From Ceratodon purpureus (Eukaryota > Streptophyta > Bryopsida > Pseudoditrichales > Ditrichaceae), in the NCBI GenBank assembly GCA_014871385.1, contig CM026427.1, positions 1,360,068 to 1,424,067 of the forward strand: 64,000 nt of DNA. The letters are read 5' to 3'. Shown piece after piece: positions 49,704 through 64,000 of the stretch (positions are counted from its first letter, which is position 1; every line of letters starts with the position of its first letter). The notes under the pieces were generated by a model, which was not told the origin of the DNA, made no database searches, and saw only the letters and a program-made list of their open reading frames with translations. The translations under genes and the position numbers were made by a program.

Positions 49704-52700
49704 ATGCAGGGATCTCAGCAGCAGAGCTCGATGTCATCAGCGGATGATTCGTCCTTGAAGACGCTGTCATCTGATTTTTTGGGCCTGCTGGGCGAGGGTC
49801 GTGCCTTCAGCGACGTGACGTTCGAGGTGGAGGGACGACAAGTCTTTGCCCACCGGTGCGTGCTGGCGGCCCGGAGCCCATTCTTCCGCATGATCTTCTG
49901 TGGTGATGCGCAGCTGTTGAGCAGTGCGCTGCCGAGGCCCGGCAATTACTCGCAGGTCATCCCGGTGGGGATTGTGGGCTACGATGTGTTCATGCTGTTG
50001 CTGCAGTTTCTATACAGTGGGACTTTCCTGTTGACTGCTCAGAATAGCGGGCGTGGGTGCAAGGACAAGTCCTGCCGGCACACCCATTGCAGCTCTGCTG
50101 TGGAGTTCGGTCTGGAGATGCTGAATGCAGCTGTCTTCTTCGGCGTGGAGCAGCTCTCCACCATCACCCAGGTCAGTTCTTGATTACTCTTTTCAATTAA
50201 GAATGATACAGGATCATCAAAAGAGTGTTTGAAAACATTAAGACATTTGATACAGTCCATACATGTTTCTTTCATTGCAAACGGAAGACAAAGAATCAAA
50301 ACAGGAAGTACATACAGTTTTATGTATCAAGATCATGACAACACCTTTTGTGGTTTGGCTTGGGACCTCTAGAAGCTTAGAGCAAATTTATTTTAATGTT
50401 GGACCTCTTGAAGTTGGGGCTTACGACCTCTTCATGTTCAATTGTGAAGTTGCATCTTCGCATTGTCTTCACTTGTACATGCTTCACTTTCTGACAAGTA
50501 GCTCATTCGAATTTTATAAAAGCAGGTTGATGTACTAATAAGAGCAACAAGCTGTTATTTGTTAGGCTTGAAGTTGGCCTGATTTTTTCAACGTTGGGAC
50601 TAAAGTTGAGGCTTTGAGGACTTGCATGCAATGCTTAGCTACGTCATGAGGTCAAAAAGCTCATGGCTAATTCATGATCTCTGTAATTACGTACTAATTC
50701 ATATACAACTATTCAGCTGCTCATGATTTGTGTGTTGCGACAATTGACTTGTGCAGAAGCACTTGGGGGCCATGGCAGAGAAAGCATCCATCGAGGACGT
50801 AATGCGCATGTTAGCAAGGGCAGGAAAGAAAGACGACCTGCACTTATGGCATCTGTGGAACCTCTGTTCCAAGCTGGTGGCCAAGTCTGGGCTATCTGTG
50901 GAGACTCTGCAGAAACATCTGCCCATAGAGGTGGTACTGGAGCTGGAGGCCATTCGGCACAAGGCCGGACACGGCTTTGATGGCCAGCAAGCCATGGGAA
51001 GTAACTACGCCAACTCGGAGCAGAAGACTAAGCGCATGCAGAAGGCTTTGGACTCGTCTGACGTGGAGCTCGTCAAGCTGATGGTCATGGGAGAGGGCTT
51101 GAATCTGGACAGAGCCTTTGCTCTTCACTACGCCGTCAGCAGTTGCAGCAGGTGCTCGTCCTCTCCAGTTGTTTTTCTTTTCATTTCATCTATTTTTGCA
51201 ACCTTCAAGTGTTGATTCAACTGAAAGGGTATATGTGATTGCCACTAACCTGGACTTCAAGGCTGTTTTGCACTCCTTGTCGTCAAGACTCTTATGTTTT
51301 GCTCCCTTATGAAATCGAACATTGGTTTGACCTTTCACTTATTCGTTCATGCCTCACTTGGCTCACTCACAGTATATTCAACTTTAACTGAACTTGAACT
51401 ATATAAGGTAACGTGGGGATTCTTATTGCCACTCAAAGATTGTCTAAATGAGTCACTGTAAAATATTGTGTCTAGCAAATAACCCAGCTTGATGGAAGCT
51501 CATTTAGTCTCAACACTTTGCATGGTTGGACATGATGCAGGAAAGTGGTGAAGACCTTATTGGACTTGGGAGCAGCCAATGTAAACCTGAGGGGCCCAGA
51601 TGGCCGATCACCATTACACATGGCTGCACACCTCGGAGATCCAGAGAAGATTGCTATGTTGTTGGACCACCAAGCTGATCCCCACATGCAGTCAGCTACA
51701 GGTGCAACTGCAATGGACATAGTGCAATCTGGGGCGACCGAGGTGCTCTCAACTGGACGGTACAATTCCAAGGTGGACCACAACCGGCTCCGGCTCTGCT
51801 TGGAGCTTCTGGAACGAGCCGTTGCGGCCTCAACGCCATCCTTGTCCGCAAAGAGCACAAAAGTGGAGAGTGGTAGCCCGGCATCCATCCTCACCGAACA
51901 CGGCAGCAGTACGTTAATGCCAGAGGAGAGTGACAACTTCCAGGGCTCCATCAATAGAATGATGGACGGCTCAACTAACAACCAGCTCCTGGGCAGCAGC
52001 AGTGATGATTTTTTTGCTTCTTTTTCGAATGGGCTGTCAGGGAAAGGTAAGCCAGAGATCATACATTCTGAATTCCAAAACCTCACCAAGTAAGCATGCT
52101 TCATGTGATATCCTTAAAGATATGGCAAAGAGTTGGATGTTTTAGTCATGACCTTCTAGCAATACTACGTTGTCTATTAGGAGTCGATTTGACGTTGGAA
52201 CTGAAGGAAGAGTCTGTACTGAGTTCAATTTTTCATGTGCTGCAGTGTTTTTGCAGCAAAGAGACTTTTACCAAGAATAGGCTTTTTAAACTTCATCACA
52301 AGTGATCTGGTCTAGTGGAGAATAAACTCATTTCTTCGAGAACTTATATAATATGTGTATTTATGAAAAGGTTGAGATCATTTATGAAAACCCATACATG
52401 TCTCTTCCTCACTTGACACTGTTTTGGACAGTGCATGGCAGAGAGTCAGCTGGGGGGATCAGGGACAATACCAGCGATTCCATTTCAAAGCTACTATTCT
52501 CCTCCAACTCCTTAGGAGAGTTCGACTACTCTGAGCAACAGCTGCAGGCGGAGTCTCGCAACTACAGCATGTTAGACACCATGTCAAGTTTGGAAGCCGA
52601 GCGGCCTCGAAAGTTGCCGCGCTTGTTGGCCGATCTGAAGGACCTCCCATACTTAAGAGAGGTGGTGTTGAAGGACATCACAAATGACGCCGTGGAGAAC

Positions 52701-52805
52701 TTCAAGAGTGTGTATACTCCTAGCGCTGTGGACGAGGAAGTGAGCTCAGGGTGGCAGCTTTATCTTCAAGAGCACACGGACGCTCTCGCACATGATATAA
52801 CGTGA
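49704..52805 (+). CDS. BOP: BLADE-ON-PETIOLE-type BTB-ankyrin co-regulator (NPR1 family)
   Basis: Four exons: 49704-50171, 50757-51151, 51541-52046 and 52432-52805 (TGA), phase-consistent, giving 580 residues. The BTB/POZ domain (about 33-150) has FSDVTFEVEGRQVFAHRCVL and GYDVFMLLLQFLYSG, followed by the Cys/His segment CKDKSCRHTHC. Then come the DUF3420-like EKASIEDVMRML and HLPIEVV, the invariant ALDSSDVELVKLMVMGEGLN, and ankyrin repeats (about 270-360). BOP proteins have no DNA-binding domain; they act in the nucleus with TGA bZIP factors, and BTB domains can recruit CUL3. In plants they control organ boundaries; in moss, the juvenile-to-adult gametophyte transition. The Ser-rich linker and a C-terminal block (LPYLREVVLKDITNDAVENF) extend past the usual end of angiosperm BOP. 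The start is the first ATG in frame; a second at 49731 is possible. If intron 3 is kept, a TAA at 52091-52093 ends the protein early. Exon 3 contains a miR534-like site. Confidence 0.93.
51700..51721 (+). promoter_or_regulatory. Predicted miR534 target site in BOP exon 3
   Basis: The segment TGCAACTGCAATGGACATA (51703-51721) is the exact complement of 19 of the 22 bases of moss miR534 as I remember its sequence; the three unmatched bases are at the 3' end of the microRNA, where mismatches are tolerated. miR534a is reported to cleave BOP1 and BOP2 mRNA in Physcomitrella. The site encodes ATAMDI in the ankyrin region. The match rests on memory of the microRNA and was not searched. Confidence 0.75.
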
Positions 52806-54277
52806 TAATTAGTCATGTTGTAAGGATGTTGTAAGGAATGTTGTCAGCTTAATTAGTGAAGGGGGAGAGTGTTTTGATGATCAAGGGGAGCTGACTGGTT
52901 AGTTTGTCCAGTTAGAGAGGGAAAACATATGTGCAAACTGTGGCAAATGGAATTGGTGGTCAGAGTCTGATCCATGACATTTGGTGGTGAGATGCAGACA
53001 CTATGGAAAGATCTGGTGCTAATTAAGCTATTTAGTGAGGAGATGTGTGGTAGCAGTGTTGGTAGGCTTAAGAAGGGTTGTAGATGCTATTGTGTTTAAG
53101 ATGGAAGAAGACCTCTTGCTTCTTATTTAGGCCAATGTGAATCAAGAGACTGTTTCTTCCTAAGCTTGATGGCTTGTACACACGTTAAAATGGACAAGGA
53201 AACCAAATTAGAGATTACTAGTAAATTAAGCATGATAGTAGTTTGCTGCAGCTTTGAATTGATAAAATCAGATGTGATCAATGTTATTCAATCAAGGTTA
53301 AATATGAAGCATGGTTTATTCAGTTCTTGAACCACAATGGTTTAGAAGATTTCCAATTCTTCATTGGATTAGTCCCTTAAAATCACCTTAATTACATAGC
53401 GTTACCTAGGTGGGCTCAGTGTCTAGAGCATTAAGTTAATCTTGAATTCTAGAGTATCTTATAACATGTTCATTTAAATATGTAAAATTTACAGGTAGCA
53501 ATTTTTTTTTTTTTTCCCTGTAGCCAAATGAGTCCAGTCTGGTATGAGAGTTGAGGTGCAACACAGCTCCTCACAACACTAAGGGACAAGGAGATGCTTA
53601 CTGTTTGTTGCACCAAATCTATTTAAATTACAGTTCAACACACACCAATTCAACATACATAATCACAACATAATCTAAACATCTAACTAATTAAAATTTA
53701 AGATACACTAAGGACAGTTCAACACACACCAATTCAACGTACATAATCACAACATGATCTAAACATCTAACTAATTAAAATTTAAGATAAACTAAATTAA
53801 TATACAGAATTTAAAAAAAATAACCAGGCAACAGCCGCAGGGTTTTAAATCCCTCTGTTGCTACTGATGGCCTCATTTTGATTCAACTCGTAAGGAGCTG
53901 AGTACTTTCTTCAGTACGTAGTACAAGATATATTATGGGAAAGGAGAAAGTTTTCTAAGTTTCAACGGCTGCCCGGGTCTCAGGCTGCGGACGTTCCCAG
54001 GCACCAAGCTATGCCAAGTGGCAATAATTATTGCAATTTAAGCACTGGAGCACAGAGACAGGGCCCACATTTTCGGTGAGCATAAACAAGGCCAGAGCTT
54101 CGGTTTTTCGATCCTTGTGCAGGAGACCAGAGGATCTCTCTCCAAAGTTCTAGTTTTTTGTGTAAATTTGCTGCTTTTACAAAGTTTTTGTGCTTCTGTG
54201 GGGAGTTTTTTGGGAGCTCAGAGGCATGGTTGTGGGCTGTGGATTCAGCAGTAGCTAGTAGTTGGAGAGGGATCAAA
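52806..54277. other. BOP 3' region and upstream region of the GH31 gene
   Basis: No additional gene seen. It contains the tandem duplication at 53630-53797 and a T-run at about 53500. The 5' UTR of the GH31 gene probably starts after about 54000. Confidence 0.5.
53630..53797. repeat. Tandem duplication, 84-bp unit
   Basis: The unit starting ACAGTTCAACACACACCAAT at 53630 is repeated at 53714 with about four differences. It is AT-rich and noncoding, between the BOP and GH31 genes. Confidence 0.9.
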
Positions 54278-59006
<4,729 letters not shown>

Positions 59007-59619
59007 ATTTGACTGAACATAGTTTTGCACATGGAGTGAATTTGTTGGAGCTTATTTCGCTTATTTGCATGTCTTTTTGGTGAATACATGAAAAGAATTT
59101 CATAAAACGACATGTAAAGGAGCAGAGTAGAAATGATTATTTGCTTTGAGAAGCTGGGAGCGAGAAGGATAGAATAGTAAGAGGACATGTACTGTAATGA
59201 CGTGAAGCAAATTGAGCTACTTTGTGAGGCTGAGTAGGTAGAGAACGGTGATTCACAGCATTTTTAAGAGTTAATGTTGTGTAGATTTCCAACAATCCGA
59301 GCTACCTTTTTTGTCTGTAGATTATTTAATTCTGAAAACATTCTGTGCATAGTGGGTGAGTTCGGGAGCTTTAACCCGGTTTTGCACTCATTTTATTCCT
59401 TGAAGATTTACAGTATTGATCTTGCACTCATCTTGACAGTGTAAAATGTGTATGCCTAAGAACTAGAGAATGTGAATTACTTTGTAATGGTTTTCTTAAA
59501 ATCATTCATGGAAGTAAGGGAGAGTCAGGCTTTGGCCTGGGAGGGGTTCCAAGGCATAGGGCAATGGTAGAGCTCAGCCCATGCCAAAGGCCCTCCCAGT
59601 CTCTTTTGAGGTATCTTCC

Positions 59620-59771
59620 AGTGTTGGACTGTTATGGCATCTTCTACAGTGAAATACAGTGAAATCTTGGACAGTGGTTCATTCTAAATACCCGTGGACC
59701 TCAAACGGGTATTTAGAATGAACCACTGTCCAAGATTTCACTGTAGAAAGATGCCATAACAGTCCAACACT
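59620..59771. mobile_element. Foldback MITE with 10-bp target duplication (Mutator-like)
   Basis: A 152-bp element that is nearly all inverted repeat: arm 1 from 59620 (AGTGTTGGACTGTTATGGCA) and arm 2 59706-59771 pair over about 66 bp almost without mismatch, except that arm 1 carries a 10-bp tandem repeat (ACAGTGAAAT twice). The loop is about 10 bases. The flanks are exact direct repeats, GGTATCTTCC at 59610-59619 and 59772-59781. A 9-11 bp duplication with long terminal inverted repeats points to Mutator-like origin. The near-perfect arms and exact duplication mark a very recent insertion. Transcribed, it would form a long double-stranded RNA stem. Confidence 0.88.
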
Positions 59772-59781
59772 GGTATCTTCC

Positions 59782-61400
59782 TCTGACTTTTTTGGGGGGA
59801 TTCCGAGCAAGAGGTGTTTCCACTCTCAACAAAACTAAACTAGTGGATATTATGTGGCACTAGAAGGTCTAAGTGCCTAAACTAAAATAGAAATTATGTA
59901 AGAATAATAATTATCTATATTATCGGCCAAACTATTTTTTTTCTATGGATAAGCAACACTTTACAAAGTAACACTACCAAAGTGAGAGCCCTTATGATTG
60001 TTAAATAAAATAAGAGTTGTAATAAAAATACTTAAGTGGAGATAAATTTAGAGAATATAGACAAATAATAATTTTAAATTCTTGGAGTTGTCTTGAATTA
60101 TTTGTAAATTTTCTAAGGTCCATAAACTGAAGTTTCAATAACAAACAGCAAATGCTTAATAAAACAACCACTAGTTTGCTACAAAAAAGATGAATGTGCA
60201 ACTATGGATTGACTAATGAGGAAACATTGACAATGAAGAGTCTATAATTACTGACATTAAAAATAAGGTGCCAATATAAGCTATTAATGACAGGTCTAAA
60301 ACAATACGTTGTCCGCCCTTCTTAGTTATTGACACATGTGCGTTAAATATGGAAATAGACACTTTTGTCTTCATGATTTATTTGTGCCAAAAATTTGGGC
60401 TTTAGTTAAAAATAAAATAAAATACCTTGTTCTTGAATGAGAGCATTATAAATGGAGTATCATTTCTAAAATATACCAAAATACAAGTGACTTGTACCAA
60501 TAATTTTCTAATTATAAATTTTGACCAAAAATAGAAAAATTTGGATACAATCCAAGTTGTTTTTTAGTGTAAATCCAAAAACTAGGTACCAAGGCTATGA
60601 TCTACAAATGAGACTTTCCCACCTCTCTTGGCTCTAATTCATTTAAAAATAAATAAAAATTCCCCATTTTAAAATTTTAATATTAAAAGGAAAGTTAAGA
60701 AAACATCTCCCTTATAGCAACTCCATAGTATAGTAGTTCAATGTCAAATGAGATTTATTATTTCAAGACATATTACGATAATTTAATGTCAAATGAGATT
60801 TTTTAATTCATTACATGCAATGGTCAATGTCAAAATGGTATTCATTAATTGAGGACATACTAGTTCAATGTCAAATGTCAAATAAGATTTTTTGGTTTAG
60901 AACATCTAGAAACTATTGATCGTCCTAAAACCAACCACTTAAGTAGTTCAGAGTATTTTGAGCAGTGGTAAATTCTGAAATAAAATAAAATACTAGAGGC
61001 TTCGACATAGGATTTTTGGAGAATTGAAAAAAAATACAACAAGAAATATACATTTCTCAATTCTCTACAGAATTCCAAAGTTCAAAGTAACCCGTGACCC
61101 AAAACCGTTCACATGCTCTAGTGTCCAAATGAGGTACATCTGTTTTTTCACAATCTAGGAATTAGGCCTGATTGATTTTGGAGAATCTTCTGCTCGGTTT
61201 TGGGGCAGTGTGTGGTATTAGGACAACCAACCATACTAATTTTAATCACGATGCAATATGACCTCCCTAAAAGGACAGGGCCCAACAAAGAAAAAAGAAA
61301 AAAATTACCTGCAGAGCCTCGTAGACAGTACGCAAAACAGGAGAAGATTGACTCACTCCAATAATACCACAAGACATACAGACAGAGACACATACATGTC
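59782..61400. other. Intergenic, AT-rich
   Basis: No gene seen. Between 60720 and 60900 a phrase like TTCAATGTCAAATGAGATTT recurs about four times with variation, a loose repeat of roughly 50-60 bp. The last few hundred bases should contain the LSM4 promoter. Confidence 0.5.
61278..61284. promoter_or_regulatory. Site II-like GGGCCCA upstream of LSM4
   Basis: GGGCCCA lies about 300 bp upstream of the LSM4 ATG, ahead of a pyrimidine-rich stretch (61430-61575) that is probably the 5' UTR. GGCCCA boxes are common in promoters of plant growth and RNA-processing genes. Motif and position only. Confidence 0.35.
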
Positions 61401-61579
61401 ATTTGTGTTCAACTTCGCAGTGTTGTCGCAATCCTTCCTTCGCCATCTCCATCTCCCGAGTCCATCTCCCTCGCATTGATCCCTCACTCCACCATCGCCA
61501 CCACCTCAAGCTCCTTGCCCTCGCCCTCTCCAACATCAGCTTCAAGCGCCTCTCCTCTGCTTCGTCACCAGCTGCAACC

Positions 61580-64000
61580 ATGGTAAGCATATCGCATACC
61601 TCATCACTTCTGCATATGGGTGCCTTGTTCCACACATCTCCTCTGTTTCCTCTTCTCTTGAGCTTTCGGGTCAGAGCCATCTTATGTGTGCATCTTATGT
61701 CGCTGGGGATTGAGGCGATCGCTTCTCTTCTGGCGGACTTTTCTCTCGGGTTTTGGCCTCATGGGTTGGTGTTGCTTCTCTCTATGTGGGAGTCGAGTAC
61801 TCTGCTTCTTGTAGCGAGAGTCTGGGTGAGGTTTGTGAGTTTGGAGAGATTTTTTTGAGTAGTGTGTTCTTGCGCTGTGGTTTATGATTTGTGTATCCGG
61901 TGTGGAGGCAGGTTTTAGTCGTGATTAGGGTTTGTGGGTTTAGTGTGGAGTGTGTTCGTGGATTAAACGATGGGTTGCGGAGAGTTATGGGTTAGGGTTT
62001 TGGTTATTGGTCATGTTAGGTTGTCTGTTCTGGTGGGACGTGTTGGGAGGATTTTACCGGAATTTGGATTAGGATTTGGGTATATTCAGCCTCGAAAATA
62101 TACATAGCTGGCAGTTTAAGTTTTCGAAGTAATATCGAGCAGGGTTATTGTGTAAGTGAAGGTGTTAGCTAAGTCAAGGCCTCCTCGACCGCTTCTTAAC
62201 TTTCGAACTTTGGTTTAATTTTCTTTAGATTGCACGTGTGCGCTTTGTTTTCGTGGGTTTATGTCTCGATGCATTGATGATGTAGTTCTGCTGTTGGGTT
62301 GATAAGGAGGAGCTTTTTTTACAGAGAGCCTCGTTTTTGAGCGTGGGGTTATGCAAGGAAGAAGAGGATAGTATTTAGCCTGTCTAGGTACTTGATAATT
62401 ATTAGTTATGAGAGCTCGCATTTAAACCAAGGTGATGTGCATGTGTAAAACTGAATATAGACCTTCGTTTCTACAGTCTTCTACGGCAGGTTTGTAGTGG
62501 AGCAGTGTCGAGACATGTTCTTCCTGTCACAGTTTATGGCTTTACCTGTTCTTCATCTTACTAAGTTAGTGTGTGTTGCATACAGCTTCCCCTTTCGCTT
62601 TTGAAGACAGCTCAAGGGCATCCTATGGTATTGACCACCCACTCCCTTCAGTTCTTGGATGGTTTGTTTTCCGAACGTGCTCTTTAGAAGCAGCTCAAGT
62701 GTGGATTTAGGTCAAATAATATCAGACCTACATGCCAGAACTATATTCGTGTTATGTTCTGTAATACTTTGATCCTCTTCTCTTTGCAGCTTGTTGAGCT
62801 CAAGAATGGAGAGACTTACAACGGTCATTTAGTGAATTGCGATACATGGATGAATATTCATCTTCGTGAAGTTATCTGCACATCAAAGGTGAACTCTCTA
62901 CTTTGCTACTGTTGCTAGTTGAGTGTTCGTCTTTGCATCGCAGATCAGTTGTGGGCTCATATCTCTCCTTTGGCTCTAAGATGAAGATGTGGGAGTGATA
63001 GGATGGTGATCGTTTCTGGAGAATGCCTGAATGCTATATTCGAGGCAACACTATCAAATATTTGCGGGTTCCTGATGAGGTGCGTGTTAAATATCTAAAT
63101 CTTAGTTATTATGATGTTATTCAACAGTTCCAAATAAAAACTGTCTTTTCTAGACATGCTAAATTCCTCACATTTTTCAGTTATTTCGTGAAGTCTCAGT
63201 TGAGTTCGTTGAAGCTTATATTGTTACCTTGCGTCTTTCAGGTCATTGACAAGGTTCAGGAGGAAACCGTGAAACGCTCAGGTAACGCAAAGTTCCAATT
63301 GGCTAATTTTCTTTTTAATGTTTGGTGGATTTGCATGTGTCCAGCTCCGTCAGTAATTACTAAATGCAATCCGTTGAAGCACCCTCCAAGTATTTGGATG
63401 TTTGTGTGGGATCAATACTTGTGATCTGGACCACTAACTTGTATGAAACTGGTCTATGAACTTTCTGTCAGACCGGAAACCCACGATTGGTGGACGTGGA
63501 CGTGGCCGAGGAAGAGGCGAGGAGGGAGGTGGCCGGGGTGGTGGCAGAGGCGCTGATGGGGGGAGGGGAGGAAGGAGCTACCAGGACGATGGTGGTGCTG
63601 GGGGACGAGGCAGTGCTCGTGGAGGTGGTGCCCGTGGTGGGGGGAGGTCTGGCGGAAGAGGTACACTGAATTTTTGACGTTGTCCATTAACTTTTGAAGT
63701 TATAGCTTAAAATTTTAATCTAAGCCTCATTTATAGTGATTTAGAACTGTATTTTCTCTTCCAAGTTATTTGTAAGCTTGTTACTGTAGTCTATTGGGGA
63801 TGCGAACATTGCAAGTTTCAATACTTCAGTTTCTAGTTATAGCATAAGAATCTGCAGTTAAAGAGATACCATATGTGATCATTTCTTGCTCACATCATCA
63901 GGAGTCGGACTGATAGGAGGTTCATTTATTAGGTTGCAAATTTGGATGCTTTTTCTGATATTATCCTGTAATTTCAGGTGGGGCAGGCAGGGGTCGAAGC
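61580..64000 (+). CDS. LSM4: U6 snRNA-associated Sm-like protein LSm4 (3' end outside window)
   Basis: Exons: 61580-61582 (only the ATG), 62586-62627, 62790-62888, 63002-63079, 63242-63281, 63472-63660 and 63978 to the window end, all GT-AG and in phase. The protein begins [15 protein letters not shown]. The Sm fold follows, with Sm1 motif [20 protein letters not shown] and [12 protein letters not shown], and Sm2 motif [19 protein letters not shown], nearly identical to LSm4 of other eukaryotes. From about residue 132 the chain is an RGG/RG-rich tail ([10 protein letters not shown]), expected for LSm4 and a target of arginine methylation. LSm4 is part of the LSm2-8 ring that binds the U6 snRNA 3' end in the nucleus and of the LSm1-7 ring in cytoplasmic decapping. 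The first intron follows the start codon directly, so the translation start depends on that splice event. Confidence 0.94.

Noticed and set aside
63454-63687. His/Pro-rich frame on the minus strand
   Set aside because: Shadow of the LSM4 RGG tail.

Overview
The window is nuclear DNA of a land plant, most likely a bryophyte and probably a moss. It has intron-rich genes with GT-AG splice sites, very AT-rich intergenic DNA, chloroplast-targeted and cell-wall-type proteins, and plant-type MITEs. The best clue to lineage is a BLADE-ON-PETIOLE (BOP/NPR1-family) gene whose third exon carries a near-perfect complement to miR534, a microRNA known to control BOP genes in the moss Physcomitrella. I could not fix the genus.

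Five host genes are supported, four of them with full or nearly full exon models built by joining reading frames at splice sites with phase checking. (1) 1-604, minus: the 5' part of an unidentified nuclear-looking protein with Gly/Ser/Arg repeats and a coiled coil. (2) 8875-10010, plus: a 158-residue PsaN-like thylakoid-lumen protein with a twin-arginine transfer signal. (3) 11242-15031, minus: splicing factor PRP38, 430 residues, 8 exons, ending in a Hub1-binding (HIND-like) motif. (4) 49704-52805, plus: BOP-type BTB-ankyrin co-regulator, 580 residues, 4 exons. (5) 54278-59006, plus: secreted GH31 alpha-glucosidase/alpha-xylosidase, 931 residues, 6 exons. A sixth gene, LSM4 (61580 to beyond the window end, plus), has its Sm domain complete and its RGG tail cut by the window edge.

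Between the genes the DNA is a patchwork of DNA transposons. The main one is an apparently intact, autonomous PIF/Harbinger element (18656-23790) with perfect 23-bp terminal inverted repeats, a Myb/trihelix-like protein gene and a convergent DDE transposase gene. Around it lie smaller, non-autonomous elements recognisable by ends and target duplications: two Tourist-like (TAA duplications), one Stowaway-like (TA), one foldback element with a 10-bp duplication, one with piggyBac-like TTAA ends, and three more inverted-repeat elements. A decayed transposase of the 'Plant transposon protein' family lies at about 35660-36625. The stretches 1750-8470, 15240-18650, 26740-29920 and 39510-45030 are AT-rich with no convincing gene.

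The genes are ordinary, separately transcribed plant units with no operon logic. PRP38 and LSM4 both serve the spliceosome but are 46 kb apart. The regulatory points of most interest are the miR534 site in BOP, telo-boxes near two promoters, and several hairpins able to give small RNAs.
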